Shown here: positions 51,901-64,000 of the stretch, in pieces
Layout: every line of letters starts with the position of its first letter
Position numbering within the stretch: position 1 is the stretch's first letter
Assembly (NCBI GenBank): GCA_022316685.1
Contig: JAKJHU010000039.1
Span: 3,100,001-3,164,000 of the forward strand
DNA from: Progne subis subis
Lineage: Eukaryota; Chordata; Aves; Passeriformes; Hirundinidae
Length of the DNA stretch: 64,000 nucleotides
Reading direction: 5' to 3'
Program-made: the position numbers and the translations under genes
Notes under the pieces: model-generated
Seen by the model: only the letters and a program-made list of their open reading frames with translations
Databases searched by the model: none
Told to the model about the DNA's origin: nothing

Positions 51901-52480
51901 AGCAATTGATCCAGCAGCCCTCAGCTGTGACAACAAGGGCAGGATGTTGTCTGAAATGTCTCAGTAGTGAAATTGACTGTTTTATTCTTTTTGGTACATA
52001 CCCCTAGGCTCTGTGTAATCTCCAGACCCTCCAGAAGGAGAAGAATGAGTCACAGTGACAGCAGGAAATACTTACTGATAATGTTGAGGGGCATGAAGAG
52101 GTGGCATTTAATTTTATTTCAAATGGGGACTATTGTAACATTAACGAAAGTGCATAGAGGTCTGGAGAAGGGGCCTGCTTGCTCCTGTCTTGCTTCCTTG
52201 TAGCTCTGCTAAGCAGACATTTCTGCTTACTCCTGGTTTTCACCACTAAATGTTGCTATGTGCAATGATTTTGTTTAGATCTGTTTCTGTTAAAGATGGC
52301 AAAGAGAGACCATTATGATCTCCAGAACGTGCTAGGTTTAAGAAAAAGCTGAGGTCTTGGTGTTACAATGAGAGTGACTCTTCAGTTTGTTTCTGTGTAT
52401 TTCCAGTGCTACTAATGGGTTACGTGCTGTTTTACTATTTTAACATATTCTCAGGTCAAAAGCTACTCTTGCGCATAACT
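43000..52480. other. Intron 1 segment without gene
   Basis: Long non-coding stretch with no exon, RNA gene or recognised transposon. The only distinct structure is the inverted repeat at 49,427-49,457. Confidence 0.5.
49427..49457. repeat. Perfect 13-bp inverted repeat, 5-bp spacer
   Basis: CACCAAGTACTTG, spacer ATGTA, CAAGTACTTGGTG. Each arm also holds the palindrome CAAGTACTTG, so the site can pair in more than one way. It is not a recognised transposon end. Confidence 0.9.
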
Positions 52481-52481
52481 G

Positions 52482-52812
52482 TCATAGAATCATATAGGTT
52501 GGAAAAAGACATTGAGATCATTGACTCCAGCTATTAACCCAGCACCTGAGTTCCACATCTAAATGTCTTTTAAATACCTCCAAGGATGGTGACTCAACCA
52601 CTTTCTGGGCAGTCTGTTCCAGTGCTTGATAACCCTTTTGGTGAAAAACTTTCCAGATATCCAACCTAGATCTGTCCTCCCTTGTCAAGTGTTTCACCCT
52701 TTCAGTGAAAAACCTTTTCCCAAATATCCAGCCTAGACCTGTCCTCGTCCAACTTGAAGCCATTTCCTCTCTTCCTGCTCCTTGTTAATTGGGTAAAGAA
52801 ACCCACACCATA
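52482..52812 (-). mobile_element. CR1 LINE 3' end with internal duplication
   Basis: Opens on the + strand with TCATAGAATCATATAGGTTGGAAAAAGAC, the complement of a CR1 3' end, and runs about 330 bp. The block GTGAAAAACTTTCCAGATATCC...CCTAGATCTGTCC (from 52,641) is repeated in diverged form from 52,705, an internal duplication of about 65 bp not present in ordinary CR1 ends. The 81-codon - strand frame is repeat-derived. Confidence 0.92.
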
Positions 52813-52819
52813 AACCAAT

Positions 52820-55800
52820 GTGTCCTCAAGGAAGACAGCATTGTCTCTTTTTATCTACCAGACATGTAACAAATGTACTTTTACCTTCTCCTTCACCAGT
52901 CAAATAGACTGGCCATAACAAAATTTTAAGCATGAAATTTTGTTACTTTGCAAAACTATCCTGCTTAGTAGTGTAGTTTGAGTGGGCCCTAGCTCAGTTT
53001 CTGGCTGCAACTCTTTTGTTCCAGAGATGTTCCCTTATTTCAGCATTACACATGTGTGAGTGGAGTGGATGTAGTAGTATTAGGTGTACTTTTGTTTCCT
53101 GGCTCTTCCTTATTGCTACAGTTTAGCACTTTTTCTTTAATATTGTGGTTTTTATAAGAACATATAGGAATAGTGGGCAAGAAGGAAACATACAAAATTT
53201 CTTACAAGAGGAGATGTGATGAGCTGTGGGGGCATCCTGCATGAGGTGCCTGCCTGGGGCTCTGACAGGCTGCCCATACCTTGCCAGGCTTCTCAGCAAC
53301 ACCTGCCCAGCTCCCTGCTTTGGTAGGAATGGCAAGCAGCTGGTCAGCCACTTCCAGGTTTTCCATATAGCAAAGCCTGTGGTGCTTCTGGGTTGGCTTC
53401 CTCTCAGGCTCTCATCTGATTTAAGTCAAAAACAGATGTAAAGATAGAGTGATTTCTGATGGAAAAAATGGAAAGCATGAGAATAAACCTACAAGACATG
53501 GATTTGACTAAAGTCAGATCAGGGCAAGAGGAAGGGAATTACTACTTCTAGAAAATCAAAAGACATTTATCAGAAGGCAGTGCTGTGTATCCACCTGGCA
53601 GGAACACACAAGTTTATTTTTGTCCTGGGAAGCTGTTTCTGGATCTTTGAAACTTAACCCTTGTTACTGCAAGTTTGAGGAGTTTGCTGAGTATCAGACA
53701 GCTGAACAATTCACTTTGCTACATTTTTGTCTTCTTCCTTCTTCTGCTCCCCAAGGAAGATATCTTTTCAAGCTCCTGCCCCCTCCCAAAATATCGTAGT
53801 AACCCACCAGCTTTGCCAGAAAATGCTTTCCACATTAGCGGGTTTAAGTTTCATAGTTGTAATCATTCAGAAGGCCAAAGAGCTGCATAGATTTCATTCC
53901 AGTATCCTTTCCAGCTTTTTGACAACACTCAGTGGGCAGAGTTACAAATGAAGCCCGTGGTACAGATGAAATATGAGTTACTGCTCTGCCCAGAGAAGCA
54001 AGTTGTGTATGTGTGGATGTGGCAGAGGGAGGAGGGCTATGAGATCAACTGGGTGTCTGTAGTGAGAGAAGTGTGAATGGCAAGGGTAAGTTTTCCATTA
54101 CATAGTGTCCAAATAAAAATGGTTGTAGTTATTGAGGTTATCTGTTCTAGAGTGAAAAAAAAAAAGGGTCAGCCCTGCCCTATCCAGCGTTCTCTTTAAA
54201 TAAGCTGTGTTTTTGCCTTGTTGTTTCGGCTGTCCTGGATGATTCCTGTAATTCTCTGAATTACTTCCGTAATTGCTTGTATGCCAGATTCTGCTCACAG
54301 CTACAGGAGCATGACATCAGGAACTATTCCTCCCATGTTAATGGAGTGATGCTAATTTTTTCCTTCTTAATGTGGTGCGACTGAGAGCACCTCTTGGTCC
54401 CTTCTGTATTAGCACCCGTTAGCAAGAGCAGAGAGGCCCCCACTCTGCTGAATGGAGACAGAGAGTGGCTTATCTTTCTTGCAGATGTCACTGTCTTTTT
54501 GTCTGATTGGTGTGAGGAGGCATGATGTAGCAATGTATCGAGTATTTTCCGTACCTCTCCCTGCTGGTTTGGGGCAGCAAAAAATGAGAGGGGATTAGGG
54601 ACCCATTAGCAAAGTAAGTGGGAGAATGCTTAAATAAGCTCCTATTTTCCTGAGCATGGGATCTGACTTTTAGGTGGTGGCTGCAGGCAGGGCTGCAAGT
54701 GGGATATATGCAGAGAGGATGTTTACACCTGCTTTCTTTTCCCAAAATTACAATACTGGAGGCTTTTGGTGTGCAAAAGCTGCTTTCAGGTTCTTCTGAC
54801 TGCCTGCTAAGTTCAGGCTCAGTCCCCCTCTCATGTGCCCTTGCAGGAGGCTGGCTCAGGAGCTGATACCAATAACAAAGACAGAGGGCCTGATGGCCGC
54901 ACAGCTGAAGGACTGTACCTCACTTCTTTAGTGGCAGTAACCTAGTCCCAGGTTACTTCCAGCCTGGGAGCTCCTCCCTTGAGGAGGGAAAATGGAACTT
55001 TTCCCTAAATGCAAAACAGCCCCTTCCAGTTCCCTTTGCCTTTTTAGTTCCACAGGAGCTTCTCTCACAAAGGTGAGATACTGCTGATTGTTTCTTGCAC
55101 TGCTGCAGGGCCACATGGTTTCTGCTAAGTTGGGTCCTTGCCCCATTCTGGGCCTAGGTGGACTCAGCGACAGCTCCGGGCTCTTCCCACAGAGGTTAAA
55201 CACTTTCCACTGGCTGATCAGATGTGTCCTGCTTCGTGTCAAGTAGGTGCTACTGTATTCCCTTTCCAACATTGCACAATAATGAGGCCTGAATCCATTA
55301 GGGAACAGTGCTTGAATGCTGCCCTGTAGCGTAGCCTGTCACTACAGGGCTGTAAATACTTTTAATAACAGTTTGCATTGGTATTTCCTTGCTACAACGC
55401 AGAACCACCCTGTAGCTCATTGGAAGCGTGTCTGACCATGCTGCAGTCAGGAGGCCTTCACCAAGAACACACAGGCTTGAGTGCAGCTGAGTACAAGTCA
55501 TGTGGCAGCATCCTACAAGGGCTGATCTTCAATGTTTTCAGGATTTTTTAAAAAATCTTTGCATTAACATTAACATTAAAAAATGTTTGCAAGAAACAAT
55601 TATTTGGAGACACAGTGTGCTGGAGTGATTGGACATTCTCTCTGGAGGAAGCAAGGGATTGATCAGTAGTATCTACAGGGAGAAGCAGGTTCACCTTGAG
55701 TGACCAAAGGAAAAAGTGGTTATGTTTGTCTGCTTTTTCTGCATACCCCTTCATTGTCCATGGACCAAGTGACGCCGTTGTTTACACCAGGTTGTTATAG

Positions 55801-58160
55801 TTACTATTATATTAAAAGAAAAATCAAGAAGGAACATTCAGATTGTGCAGAATTGATAGGTTGCTCCACTCTTTTTGGGTCAAGGATGTGTCTAATGCAA
55901 CATACTGTCTCTTAAAAACAGACAGAAGAAGCAAAAAACCCACATAACTCCAAGTCCTTATTTCAGTATTTCCATGATATTGCATGTTGTATGAATGCAT
56001 GTGGCATGTTTTAAACAGGTGTAGAGTTGTGCCTCACTGCTTCCTGTATTTCAAACCCTGCTATCTGATTGGAATAGGAGCACAGGTATTGCATGCCTTG
56101 GTAACCCTGGATTATGCATTCACTGAATCTCCAGCCCCTTTGCATTTCTTTGTCCTGACCTGGCGTTCATCTCCATCCACTGTTCTCATCTCCTGCTGCT
56201 TATACAAATGGTGCAGTCATGCACTGGGCTGAGCTCCTGCTCATGCCAAATCCACCATGCTGTTGAAGGAGGATGTTACAGTGCTGGAACCAATTGCAGC
56301 ATAAGGAAGCCAAGAAATACATGAAAAAGGGAATTGTGTTTAAATCATCACATCAAATGAAAGGAAAACCCAAATAAATGCAAAGAGAACATGAAATTTT
56401 GTCTTTGATGTTCTGTGCCGGGAAGGTTTCAATCTCTTACAGCTCCTTCTTCACCCTCTTGCTTCTTATGGGATTATATCCAATATTCCAATGTTCATGT
56501 AATGCCTTGACTTTGCTATCATTCTTCTTGGGATAATTATAGGTTAGTATAATGTACCTATTGTTCTGTTCCACAAAGCAGCACTGTCATATGGATGGCA
56601 GGGGTGAGGTGGGGAGGATCTTTGTGTGTTCTCCTGAATCCATATTGTATCTTTAATTAATGTTCTTCCTTGCCTTTTCTTTTTTATTTTATTTTTTTTC
56701 CTTCCCATGGTACATGCTGAGTACTTCCCCTTCTCAGACTGTTGGTCTCTTTTCCCAGTTACACTCTTCCCCTGTTTTTTTGGTTTTGGCTGGGTTCATT
56801 CCCATCATAGTAGGTTTGCCTTTCAGATGAAAGTAACATGAAAACCAAGTAATGAGTTACTGGTGTTTACAGAGAAAGCAGATCAGTTATTCTTTCCTAA
56901 ACTGTATTTGTTCGGTCTCTTTTGTTAATCTTGTGTGATTTTTCCTAAATTCAGAGAGAAGAAGAAACCTCTCCTGTGCCCAAGGGCTCCACTTTGCATT
57001 TGGGCCCTGCTGCACAAGGCACTGCATAAACATGTTCTAACATGGTCCCTGAGTGGAGTGCTCACGCGTTTCTCTGTAACAGGATTCATCTTTGCCCTCC
57101 AGGTGCAGGTGTGGGAGACTGCTGTTGAGTGTTGTACACTGGTTTTGGTGCTGGGTCTTCCGTTGTGTTTGCTACACAAGGTGCCAAGGATATTATTGGG
57201 TGTTTGAGAAATATTAAGGAAAAGCTGAGGAGCCCAGTTAGTCTCGGTTGTTGTACCCAGGAGATGAACCTTGGCTTCCTAATTGGTGGTGAAGCTGTGT
57301 CATCAATCTCTTGCTTTCTATTGTTGCCACCTCCAAGATAAATAATATTCAGAATTGGTGATGTATTTTAACCTTGATTAGATGCTGTTCATCTTGATTA
57401 GATGCTGTGTATTTTGCTGCAAACTAGTTTTTACTTTTGAGTCAACTAAATGGTCTGGATGGATGGTTCCTGACTAGTCCATCAAAATATAACAGTAGGC
57501 TGTTTTTTTTTTTATTATTATTTTTTCAGGACTTCACACAACTTTCTTCTCTTTGAGTAGGTTTACCAGAATGATGAAATGGGAAACCTCCAAATGATTG
57601 TGTTTTTGAAGCCTGTTGTTAAAAAGGAGGGGATTACAGATTTTGGAAAAAATTGGATTAAAAGATCTCTGCTAACAATGAGTGGGCCTTGAGTGCATGC
57701 AGCATCCCTTCTGTAAATGGACACAAGTGTGTTCTGTGGTCAGAACTTGGTCTCCTCTTCTGCAGTTTCTGGGCTTCCTCTTGCTCCTGATGCACAAAGC
57801 CAAAACACTTGGTTTCAACTTGAATGTTTCTTTTAAGATGCCTTACATGAATCTTGGAAAGATCTGTTCATCCAGCTTTGTCATTGCTAAGTTCTTCTGT
57901 GACAGGGAGTGACTTCTCCTGTGAAGTGTTTAAAATCATCAGTGTCTGTACTCCTTCACATACTTGCAAGTCTGAAAACACATGGTGTCCCTCTGTGAGT
58001 GTAGTGGAATGGAGTAAAACAGACTTAGTGGATGGAAGTGGACTCCTTGAGAATGTGATCTTTCTTCAAGAAAAATTAACCTCTTTCATAATGATAATTT
58101 GTAGAATTTTGTCTCCAAAACAAAAGAACCAACACAGATGTACTATTTGGCAAGCCACAA
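52820..58160. other. Intron 1 segment without gene
   Basis: Non-coding; only short simple repeats (for example TTAACA units near 55,565 and the 57,373 duplication). No exon or RNA gene recognised. Confidence 0.5.
57373..57408 (+). repeat. Direct repeat of 16 bp, period 20
   Basis: CTTGATTAGATGCTGT occurs twice, identically, separated by four bases. Confidence 0.9.
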
Positions 58161-58169
58161 ATATTAAGC

Positions 58170-58245
58170 AGCCAGCCTCTTTCTCTCTGGTGTAATTCCA
58201 TGGACTTCAAGGGAATTACACCAGTGGCAGCGAATCTGGCCTAAA
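58170..58245. mobile_element. Ancient palindromic (MITE-like) repeat with hairpin
   Basis: Perfect 13-bp arms CTGGTGTAATTCC (58,187-58,199) and GGAATTACACCAG (58,212-58,224) around a 12-base centre containing TGGACTTCAA, followed by CGAATCTGGCCT. The layout matches a common old palindromic repeat of birds and reptiles with a centre like TTGACTTCAATGG and ends like GATCTGGCCC. Family name uncertain. Confidence 0.55.
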
Positions 58246-58249
58246 ATGC

Positions 58250-60415
58250 CTTTGACTAATATTTGTTGGTTTCTGTCTGGTGTCCTGAGTAATGCGTCAA
58301 ATCAGATTTGACGTTTTAGAAATGGATGAACTCTCGTGCGTTCAGTGCTGCAGGGTGAGAAACGCCCCCTGGTAGGAGCACACACACATCCACACACGCG
58401 TATTGAGTGCTTTCTGGGGAGGTTCCCAGAGCCAAGGCACTTGCCAGGTGTGATTGCGAGCCAGCTCTGGCTGTGTGGTGTGTGTTGGAGAAGCACAGGG
58501 ATGTTCCTCACAACTGCTGCTTGCCTTGTGCTTGCTTGTTGTATTTCCCCTTTGTATCCTGAAGTGGAAACCACAGGTTAATCCCAGTCAGATCCTGTAA
58601 ATGTTTGCCCCTGTTGGACCAGACCCAGAAAAATTCCTCCTGCTGGCTTCAGTGTGTTTACATACCACAGGTCATTTACAAGGTGGTGCTCACCTTTGTA
58701 TTCATTCCCACATGTCAAAGCAGAGATATTAGTTCTTTTTTCTTTTTTTCTCCAATATTTCTTCTATTTTCTAGGTTACCTTTTTTTTAAGAGATAAGAA
58801 AGCGAAAGGAGTGATCCCCATGGGTCCTGACATCTGCTACAGTCATTCTTACAGACTCAAAGGAGATTTAGGGAAAGAGAGGAAAGAGTCTGGCTGCAGT
58901 CTCTTATTGTTTCTCTTTCGTGAGCCCCCACCCTGCACCCTCCTGGGCCTGCAATCCACTAACTAGCTCCTCCTGACTCCAGCTGTCATTTTTCCTTTTT
59001 ATCTATTCCTCTCTCAAAGAACCAAATGTCATCTCTTGTGGTTCCCTTAGCTGGGGTCAGAGACTCCTTTATGTGCATTACGCTGATCAAGGATTTTTAA
59101 CTGGGAATGAGATCAGTAATCAACTGCATGGTTGGGGAAGGGAAGAGATTAAATCTGAGAAATGCCAGTGATTGCCCCACGTGAAGAACAGCAAGCAGCT
59201 AGCACAACACATGCTATCATTATGCTCTTATGATTATTTTATTCCCTCAGTGACGGTAAAATGCTATCTATAGCAGAAAGGTAGGACAAAGTCTACCCTT
59301 ACTTAGACCTATGGTATTCAATGGATTTTCTGTGGGGTAGAATTTGGAACAATTAGATTTACTATTTGTAGTGACTCATGTTTTCAGGCCTCTCTGCCTG
59401 GGAGAACAAGTTCAAGAAAGGGAGAACAGAAGTCAAAGGTATGTTTGTGATCTCAACTGAGAGGCCATTTTTCTTCAGAAAAGAGCAGCCATTTTTATTT
59501 CCAGACTTGACTCTGTAGCTGTGAGGAAGTCATTGGAGGGTGTCATGGGATGGGATTTTTTCTGAGTCCTGACACTTCTACTTTGTCAGCAAGTTTTGGG
59601 GCATGATGGCTGAATAAAAGTGGCGTGAATAAAATACAAGAAGGCCTCCTGATGCTGCTTCAAGCTCTGCCCATGGTTTGTTTTTGTGGTTTGTTCAACA
59701 CAGAATCAAGCTACAGAGACCACAACAGATTGCAGACTTTAAGTTTCACAGTCTGTGAATGCATAAGTTACATGATGAGAATTACCTTTGGATTGATTAA
59801 TTACTTTAATTTTAGTAGCCTAAACTGTGTCCTTCAGTACACCCTTTTAAAAGTCTTGTCAGTCCTTCTAAAATGTCCTCTGTTGTTACAGAGCTATTGG
59901 AAGAATAGTACAAAGTGTCCTGATTCTCCTTTTGCACTGATCTAAGTCAAGAGTACTCTGAAGTACACAGGAACTGGTTCAGTCCTCTTCTAGAGGAGCA
60001 TTTTCTTCGTAAGAGAAAAACAGACTGTAGTTAGAGTTGGTTTATTTGAGGGAGACCTTCTAAGTAGAGAAAGAGGTTTCCCTCAACTCAAATTGCCAGT
60101 TTTTGCCAAGAAGTGTGCTAGTGTCTAACCTACTAGCTGTTATTCTGGTTTTATTATCTAGGCATTTGACAGTGATTTTGTTAATGTTTTCAAGATGTGT
60201 TGCTTTCTTAGCAACTCCAGCTCCTAGCAGCTGGGAACTACATGAAATTTCCAGTTTTATTGCTAAAATTTCTGTCTCTGCTGGCTGTAGAAACATTCAC
60301 AACTGAAACAATCTACCAATTCAGAAACAGTACCTAACTCATGATTTTTCAAATGGTTTGATTTGTAAATATTGTAAATACTTCACTGCCTTGAAAGATG
60401 AAAATATGACAATAA
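58250..60415. other. Intron 1 segment without gene
   Basis: Non-coding. The only item of note is a CGCCCCCTGGTAGG sequence at 58,363-58,376, near the CTCF consensus. Confidence 0.5.
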
Positions 60416-60417
60416 CC

Positions 60418-60510
60418 TGGTTTAGTGGAAGGTGTCCCTGTGCATGGCAAGGCATTGGAACTAGGTTATCTTTAAGGTCCCTTCCAAAAGAAATCGTTCT
60501 GTGATTCTGT
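60418..60510 (+). mobile_element. CR1 3' fragment
   Basis: TTTAGTGGAAGGTGTCCCTG, CATGGCAAGGCATTGGAAC, then CCTTCCAA and TTCTGTGATTCTGTT: about 90 bp of diverged CR1 3' terminus in sense with DPF3. Confidence 0.85.
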
Positions 60511-60514
60511 TACA

Positions 60515-63500
60515 TTCCAGGTGTGGGTTGTAGCTGAAATATAGGAAGAAAGGTGGGAATATCAGGATAAAGAAGGCTTATTTCCCATAGGTCAGGAGCT
60601 AAGCTTCTTGATCTTGGACTTAGTCTCTTTCCTGCCTACTTTTCCAGTTAAAACAGATGTGCTTGAATCTCAAGTTTAAGATAGAACCTATTGGTAAAGA
60701 TCCAATAAAATACTACATTGTAGAGCTTCCAAATCTGGGCAGATGTGGAATAGTATCTGACCCGACTTTTCCTACTTCCCTCTACCATGGTGGTTCAGCT
60801 TTATCATTTGAAACGGGCCTTTATATATATAAAGTTTGATCATTCCTTGTATGCATTGTGATATGAAAAGAAGGATGGACGGGAGGAGTCCACAGTCCTA
60901 GAGATACTTTGTCATCTACTGTCTTCTGGGTCTCCTTCTTTGCTTTGCTCTGTAGCATGGGATGTGGATCACCTTCTGACATGAACTAAGCACATTTACC
61001 TTACAAATTCCTTGGAATTTTGCCCTAGGACACTGATGATGCCAGTTCTGTATTTCTTGTGCAGGTTACAAGACTTGAGGGTTCTGGTAATTTTGGTTTT
61101 TTTACTATAGATCTTAAGTGTTTTTAGAATACTGGGAATTTGTACCCTGTTTTTGTGGACCTTTGTGTGCCAAATGCCTTGTACATTATTTTGTGGGGTT
61201 GGTAGAGACTGGGGTCCATTTTTCAGTTTGTAATTTCCAGTCCTTTGTTGTTCAAAGTCACACAGTCCCTGCTGTGTGCTGTTCCATTTAATGCTCCCTT
61301 TTCAGTCTTTTCTTGCCATCTTTCCTTACTTATTCAAATGTGTCATTCCCAATGGTATTGCTGTTTTGTTCAGTGGGAGCCACGATTAAAAGTTTCCCCA
61401 CTGGACTGATTTGATTTGATACCTGTCTTTTCTACCTCACAGTCCTTTGAGCAAATCCCTCAGTACATAGGCAAATACCAACACCAGTGCTGTGGCCTCA
61501 TTCTTCTTCCATCTTGTGCAGATTTTTACCTTAGTAAAGTAAGTGTAAATCTAGGAGAAATCAAAATGGACTTCTCAGTCTATGCAAGCTTTAATGGCAA
61601 CCAAATGTACAATGGCATTGGGAAATCATGTTTCTGAAGCTCAGATTCAGGCCTCAAACCCAGACTGAAGGTGAATTGTAATTTGTCATAATTTACCTGT
61701 TGTAACAATATTAAATGCTTTACAAAAGCAAGTTGTTTTTTTTCTGCTTCCACCCTTTAAAAATTTTTTTGAACTGTTCCTCTATTCAAATGTACTGACA
61801 GTTGCAATCACATGGAACAATATTACTGAAGTAGTCATTTGGTCCTTCAGGACATTATATAAATGTGTTCCTCAAGTGACTATAGAACATGCAACCCTGA
61901 AGGAAGCCGATAATTGCAGAGACAAGGTATATTTTTACTGCCATTTTTGGAGCACTAACAACTCTCTAAAAGGTGGATATTGCTAGAACTTAGTCCTCTT
62001 CTTTCTATAGAATCAGGTGTTCTGGGATTCTTCTCCAGTATTTTACCAAGATTATCTCCTTTAAGTAGGCAGAATTAACAGAAAACAGAGATCAAACAAA
62101 CCTAAGCGCAAGCATGCACCATAAAGATTCTGTAAAGTGTCGGATTTGGGATATTAAAAACAATCTCAAAACTATGTCATCCTATAGTAAATTATAGCCA
62201 TACCGGTCATCACCTCAAAATCACCTAGGAATTTTTGCCACAGATACCTTCCAGATGCTGCAGCAGTTTCCAGCTGTATCTGCACTTTTGGATGCACCAG
62301 ACAAAACTGAGAAATCTCATCAGCTGATGGACAAACTTATGAAGGGTAAAATGGAGCAGGAGCTATGTAGTAGGAGCAGACATAATTTCATCTGAGATGC
62401 CACAGGCTGAAGACACAGATGCCAACTGTTTATCAGCTGGCTTCATACTGAAGGTTCGTTTTAGTTTAGTGTGCTCTGCACTCAGACTTGCCCTCTTTCC
62501 TTCAGTCTTCTGGCTTGCTAGACCAAAAGAAGGAGAGAAAAAAGAGAGCCACGAACTTATCATTCCTATAAGTGTATCATTTTCTTATAATTGAACTTCT
62601 CTCTGGCAAAAAGTCACAGGAAAATCAAGTGATGAGATTCCCCCAGCTCTGCATTACCCCCACAAGAAGAAGGACCTGGAAGAGTTGTATCTCAACACAT
62701 AAAATATCAAATGAACACCAGGCATTCTTTGTATTCAAAACCCATATATGTGTTCCTATAGCTCCTCTTAAGTACTCAGAGTCATTCATTGCAGCCTTAT
62801 AACCAAGAATCCATGTGGCAGTGATTGGTTTATAAATATATGCAACCTGTCTATAGGCAGTGCTGTAGATGAGTGATAGTCAAACCTGAAAACTTTGCTT
62901 CTTGAATGGGCTGAGAGGGAGCGAGGTGATCAGCAGGGTGTGGTACCTGATGCTGTGCTGTGGTTGATGCTTTGGCATCATTGTTGGGTGTTGATGTTAA
63001 GCTGTGAGCAGGTGCTTTAGTGCACTGTCACGTCACCACACCGTGATTAGCTTGTACAGCTCTGCAACTGTGTTTTCTTCCTGACTGCTGCAGAGAAGAG
63101 TTGCTTTCCATCTCTCCATCTTTGCTCTTCTCTGACTACATCAAAGAACAATGACTAGTTCTTTGAAATATTGGCCAGGCCTTCTTGTGTGTTGAGCAGA
63201 GGCTCTGATTAAGTTACTTATTCCTTCAGAGCTCAGATGCGATGTTTTAAGGAACTCGGGCTGAGATATGTAATACATTAGATTGTTTTCCATTTTCTGC
63301 AAGAAGTGTCCTGTGTTTCATTGAGTCACATGGTCCTGTCTCCTAGTTTTTATGCTAAGAAAAATTTAGTGTGTTACTGATGAGTGTATGTTACACAAAA
63401 ACTCCAAAGAGGATCTCAAGGGCTTTTCTTTCATAACCCTCACTAAAGAAGATTAGATTTTTCAGCGTTCCATGCATTTGGCTTGTCCTTCTCTTTGGGG

Positions 63501-64000
63501 AGAAGAGGGGACACTTTGGAGAGAAAGGAGATCATCATTCATCAGCCAAAAGTGCTGCTATCAAATAATCACAGTTCCCAAGCTAACCACAGAGGAGATC
63601 ACCTTGCAGAGGGCATTTACCTGCCTGCTTTGTGCTCAGTAGCAACTACACCAAGAGGATTCATCTATTCATGATAGTCCTTGGAAGAAGACTTCCATAC
63701 CCTCCTTACTTGTGACCTTTTTGCAGATTCTTTATTTTTCTTCCCTTCTCAACTCCTGCCCATCCAGACACTCTTCCCTTCCCCCTCCCATTGCCTTGGA
63801 GCTGTTTTGTTTCTCCTGATGAATGTCAAGTGTTTTGAGCCTGCAGCCCTAATGGGTGGGGGCTAAGACTTGCATCTATCCCTGAGACACAGTGGAGCCA
63901 GCAAAGATGGGTTATTTTAAATTGTGTGGTGACAGGCCTTTTTTTTCCCCTCCCTTTTTGTTCCCAGAGGATAGCTGGGTAAGTTCGCTGTGCCAAGTGG
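60515..64000. other. Intron 1 segment without gene
   Basis: No exon, RNA gene, transposon or simple repeat of note up to the window end. Confidence 0.5.

Larger units (their letters stand above)
10101..64000 (+). other. DPF3: DPF3 intron 1 (5' part; continues beyond window)
   Basis: Starts with the consensus donor GTAAGT directly after the first coding exon. I looked for exon 2, which should encode the conserved stretch around YKEAIEHCRSYN and the CYIWMEK motif, and found nothing like it up to the window end, so the intron is at least 53.9 kb. A very long first intron agrees with the large size of DPF3 in other vertebrates. Repeats and possible regulatory patches in it are listed separately. 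Confidence 0.85.

Noticed and set aside
52518..52763. 81-codon - strand frame
   Set aside because: Translation of the CR1 3' region, not a gene.
10101..64000. Search for DPF3 exon 2 (YKEAIEHCRSYN, CYIWMEK)
   Set aside because: No matching codons seen by eye in the three + frames; exon 2 is taken to lie beyond the window.
1..64000. CRISPR arrays, phage, plasmid or bacterial defence genes
   Set aside because: The sequence is vertebrate; there are no repeat-spacer arrays or bacterial operons.

Overview
This is vertebrate, almost certainly avian, nuclear DNA. The case for a bird rests on LINEs of the CR1 family at several loci (with the typical 3' tail of repeated ATTCTRTG-like 8-mers), a compact endogenous-retrovirus solo LTR with a 6-bp target duplication, long AT-rich non-coding stretches with few repeats, and sharply bounded CpG islands. 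No prokaryotic gene organisation is present. Nearly all open reading frames are chance frames in non-coding or GC-rich DNA.

Layout. (1) 1-650: a small CpG-rich segment that looks like a bidirectional promoter. By vertebrate synteny (DCAF4 and DPF3 lie head to head) it is probably the 5' end of DCAF4, which would run leftwards out of the window; no DCAF4 coding exon can be read here. (2) 650-9,180: AT-rich spacer. It holds two stretches with exon-like splice signals on the + strand (6,319-6,383 and 7,272-7,338). With strong donors at 511 and 646 they could form an undescribed spliced, probably non-coding, transcript. (3) 9,190-12,000: a CpG island of almost 3 kb containing the only coding exon I can identify, the first coding exon of DPF3 (10,069-10,100). 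It encodes MATVIHNPLK plus two bases of the next codon and is followed at once by a consensus splice donor. (4) 10,101-64,000: the first part of a very long DPF3 intron 1. I found no exon 2 in the window.

The intron carries CR1 fragments at about 28.1-29.3 kb (an old element with a younger one nested in it), 38.1-38.8, 41.4-41.8, 42.9, 52.5-52.8 and 60.4 kb. It also has a 332-bp solo LTR at 17,332-17,663, two probable copies of an ancient palindromic repeat, several simple repeats, and a few stretches that resemble conserved regulatory elements (12.0-12.5, 16.3-16.5, 26.15-26.5 and 42.2-42.45 kb).

Functionally, the window is the promoter and intron-1 regulatory landscape of DPF3 (BAF45c), a histone-reading subunit of the BAF/SWI-SNF chromatin remodeller linked to heart and skeletal muscle development. 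I see no novel enzyme system, CRISPR array, tRNA or rRNA. The most useful leads are the possible intergenic spliced transcript, the intact LTR insertion, the nested and internally duplicated CR1 copies, and the CpG-bearing intronic patches.
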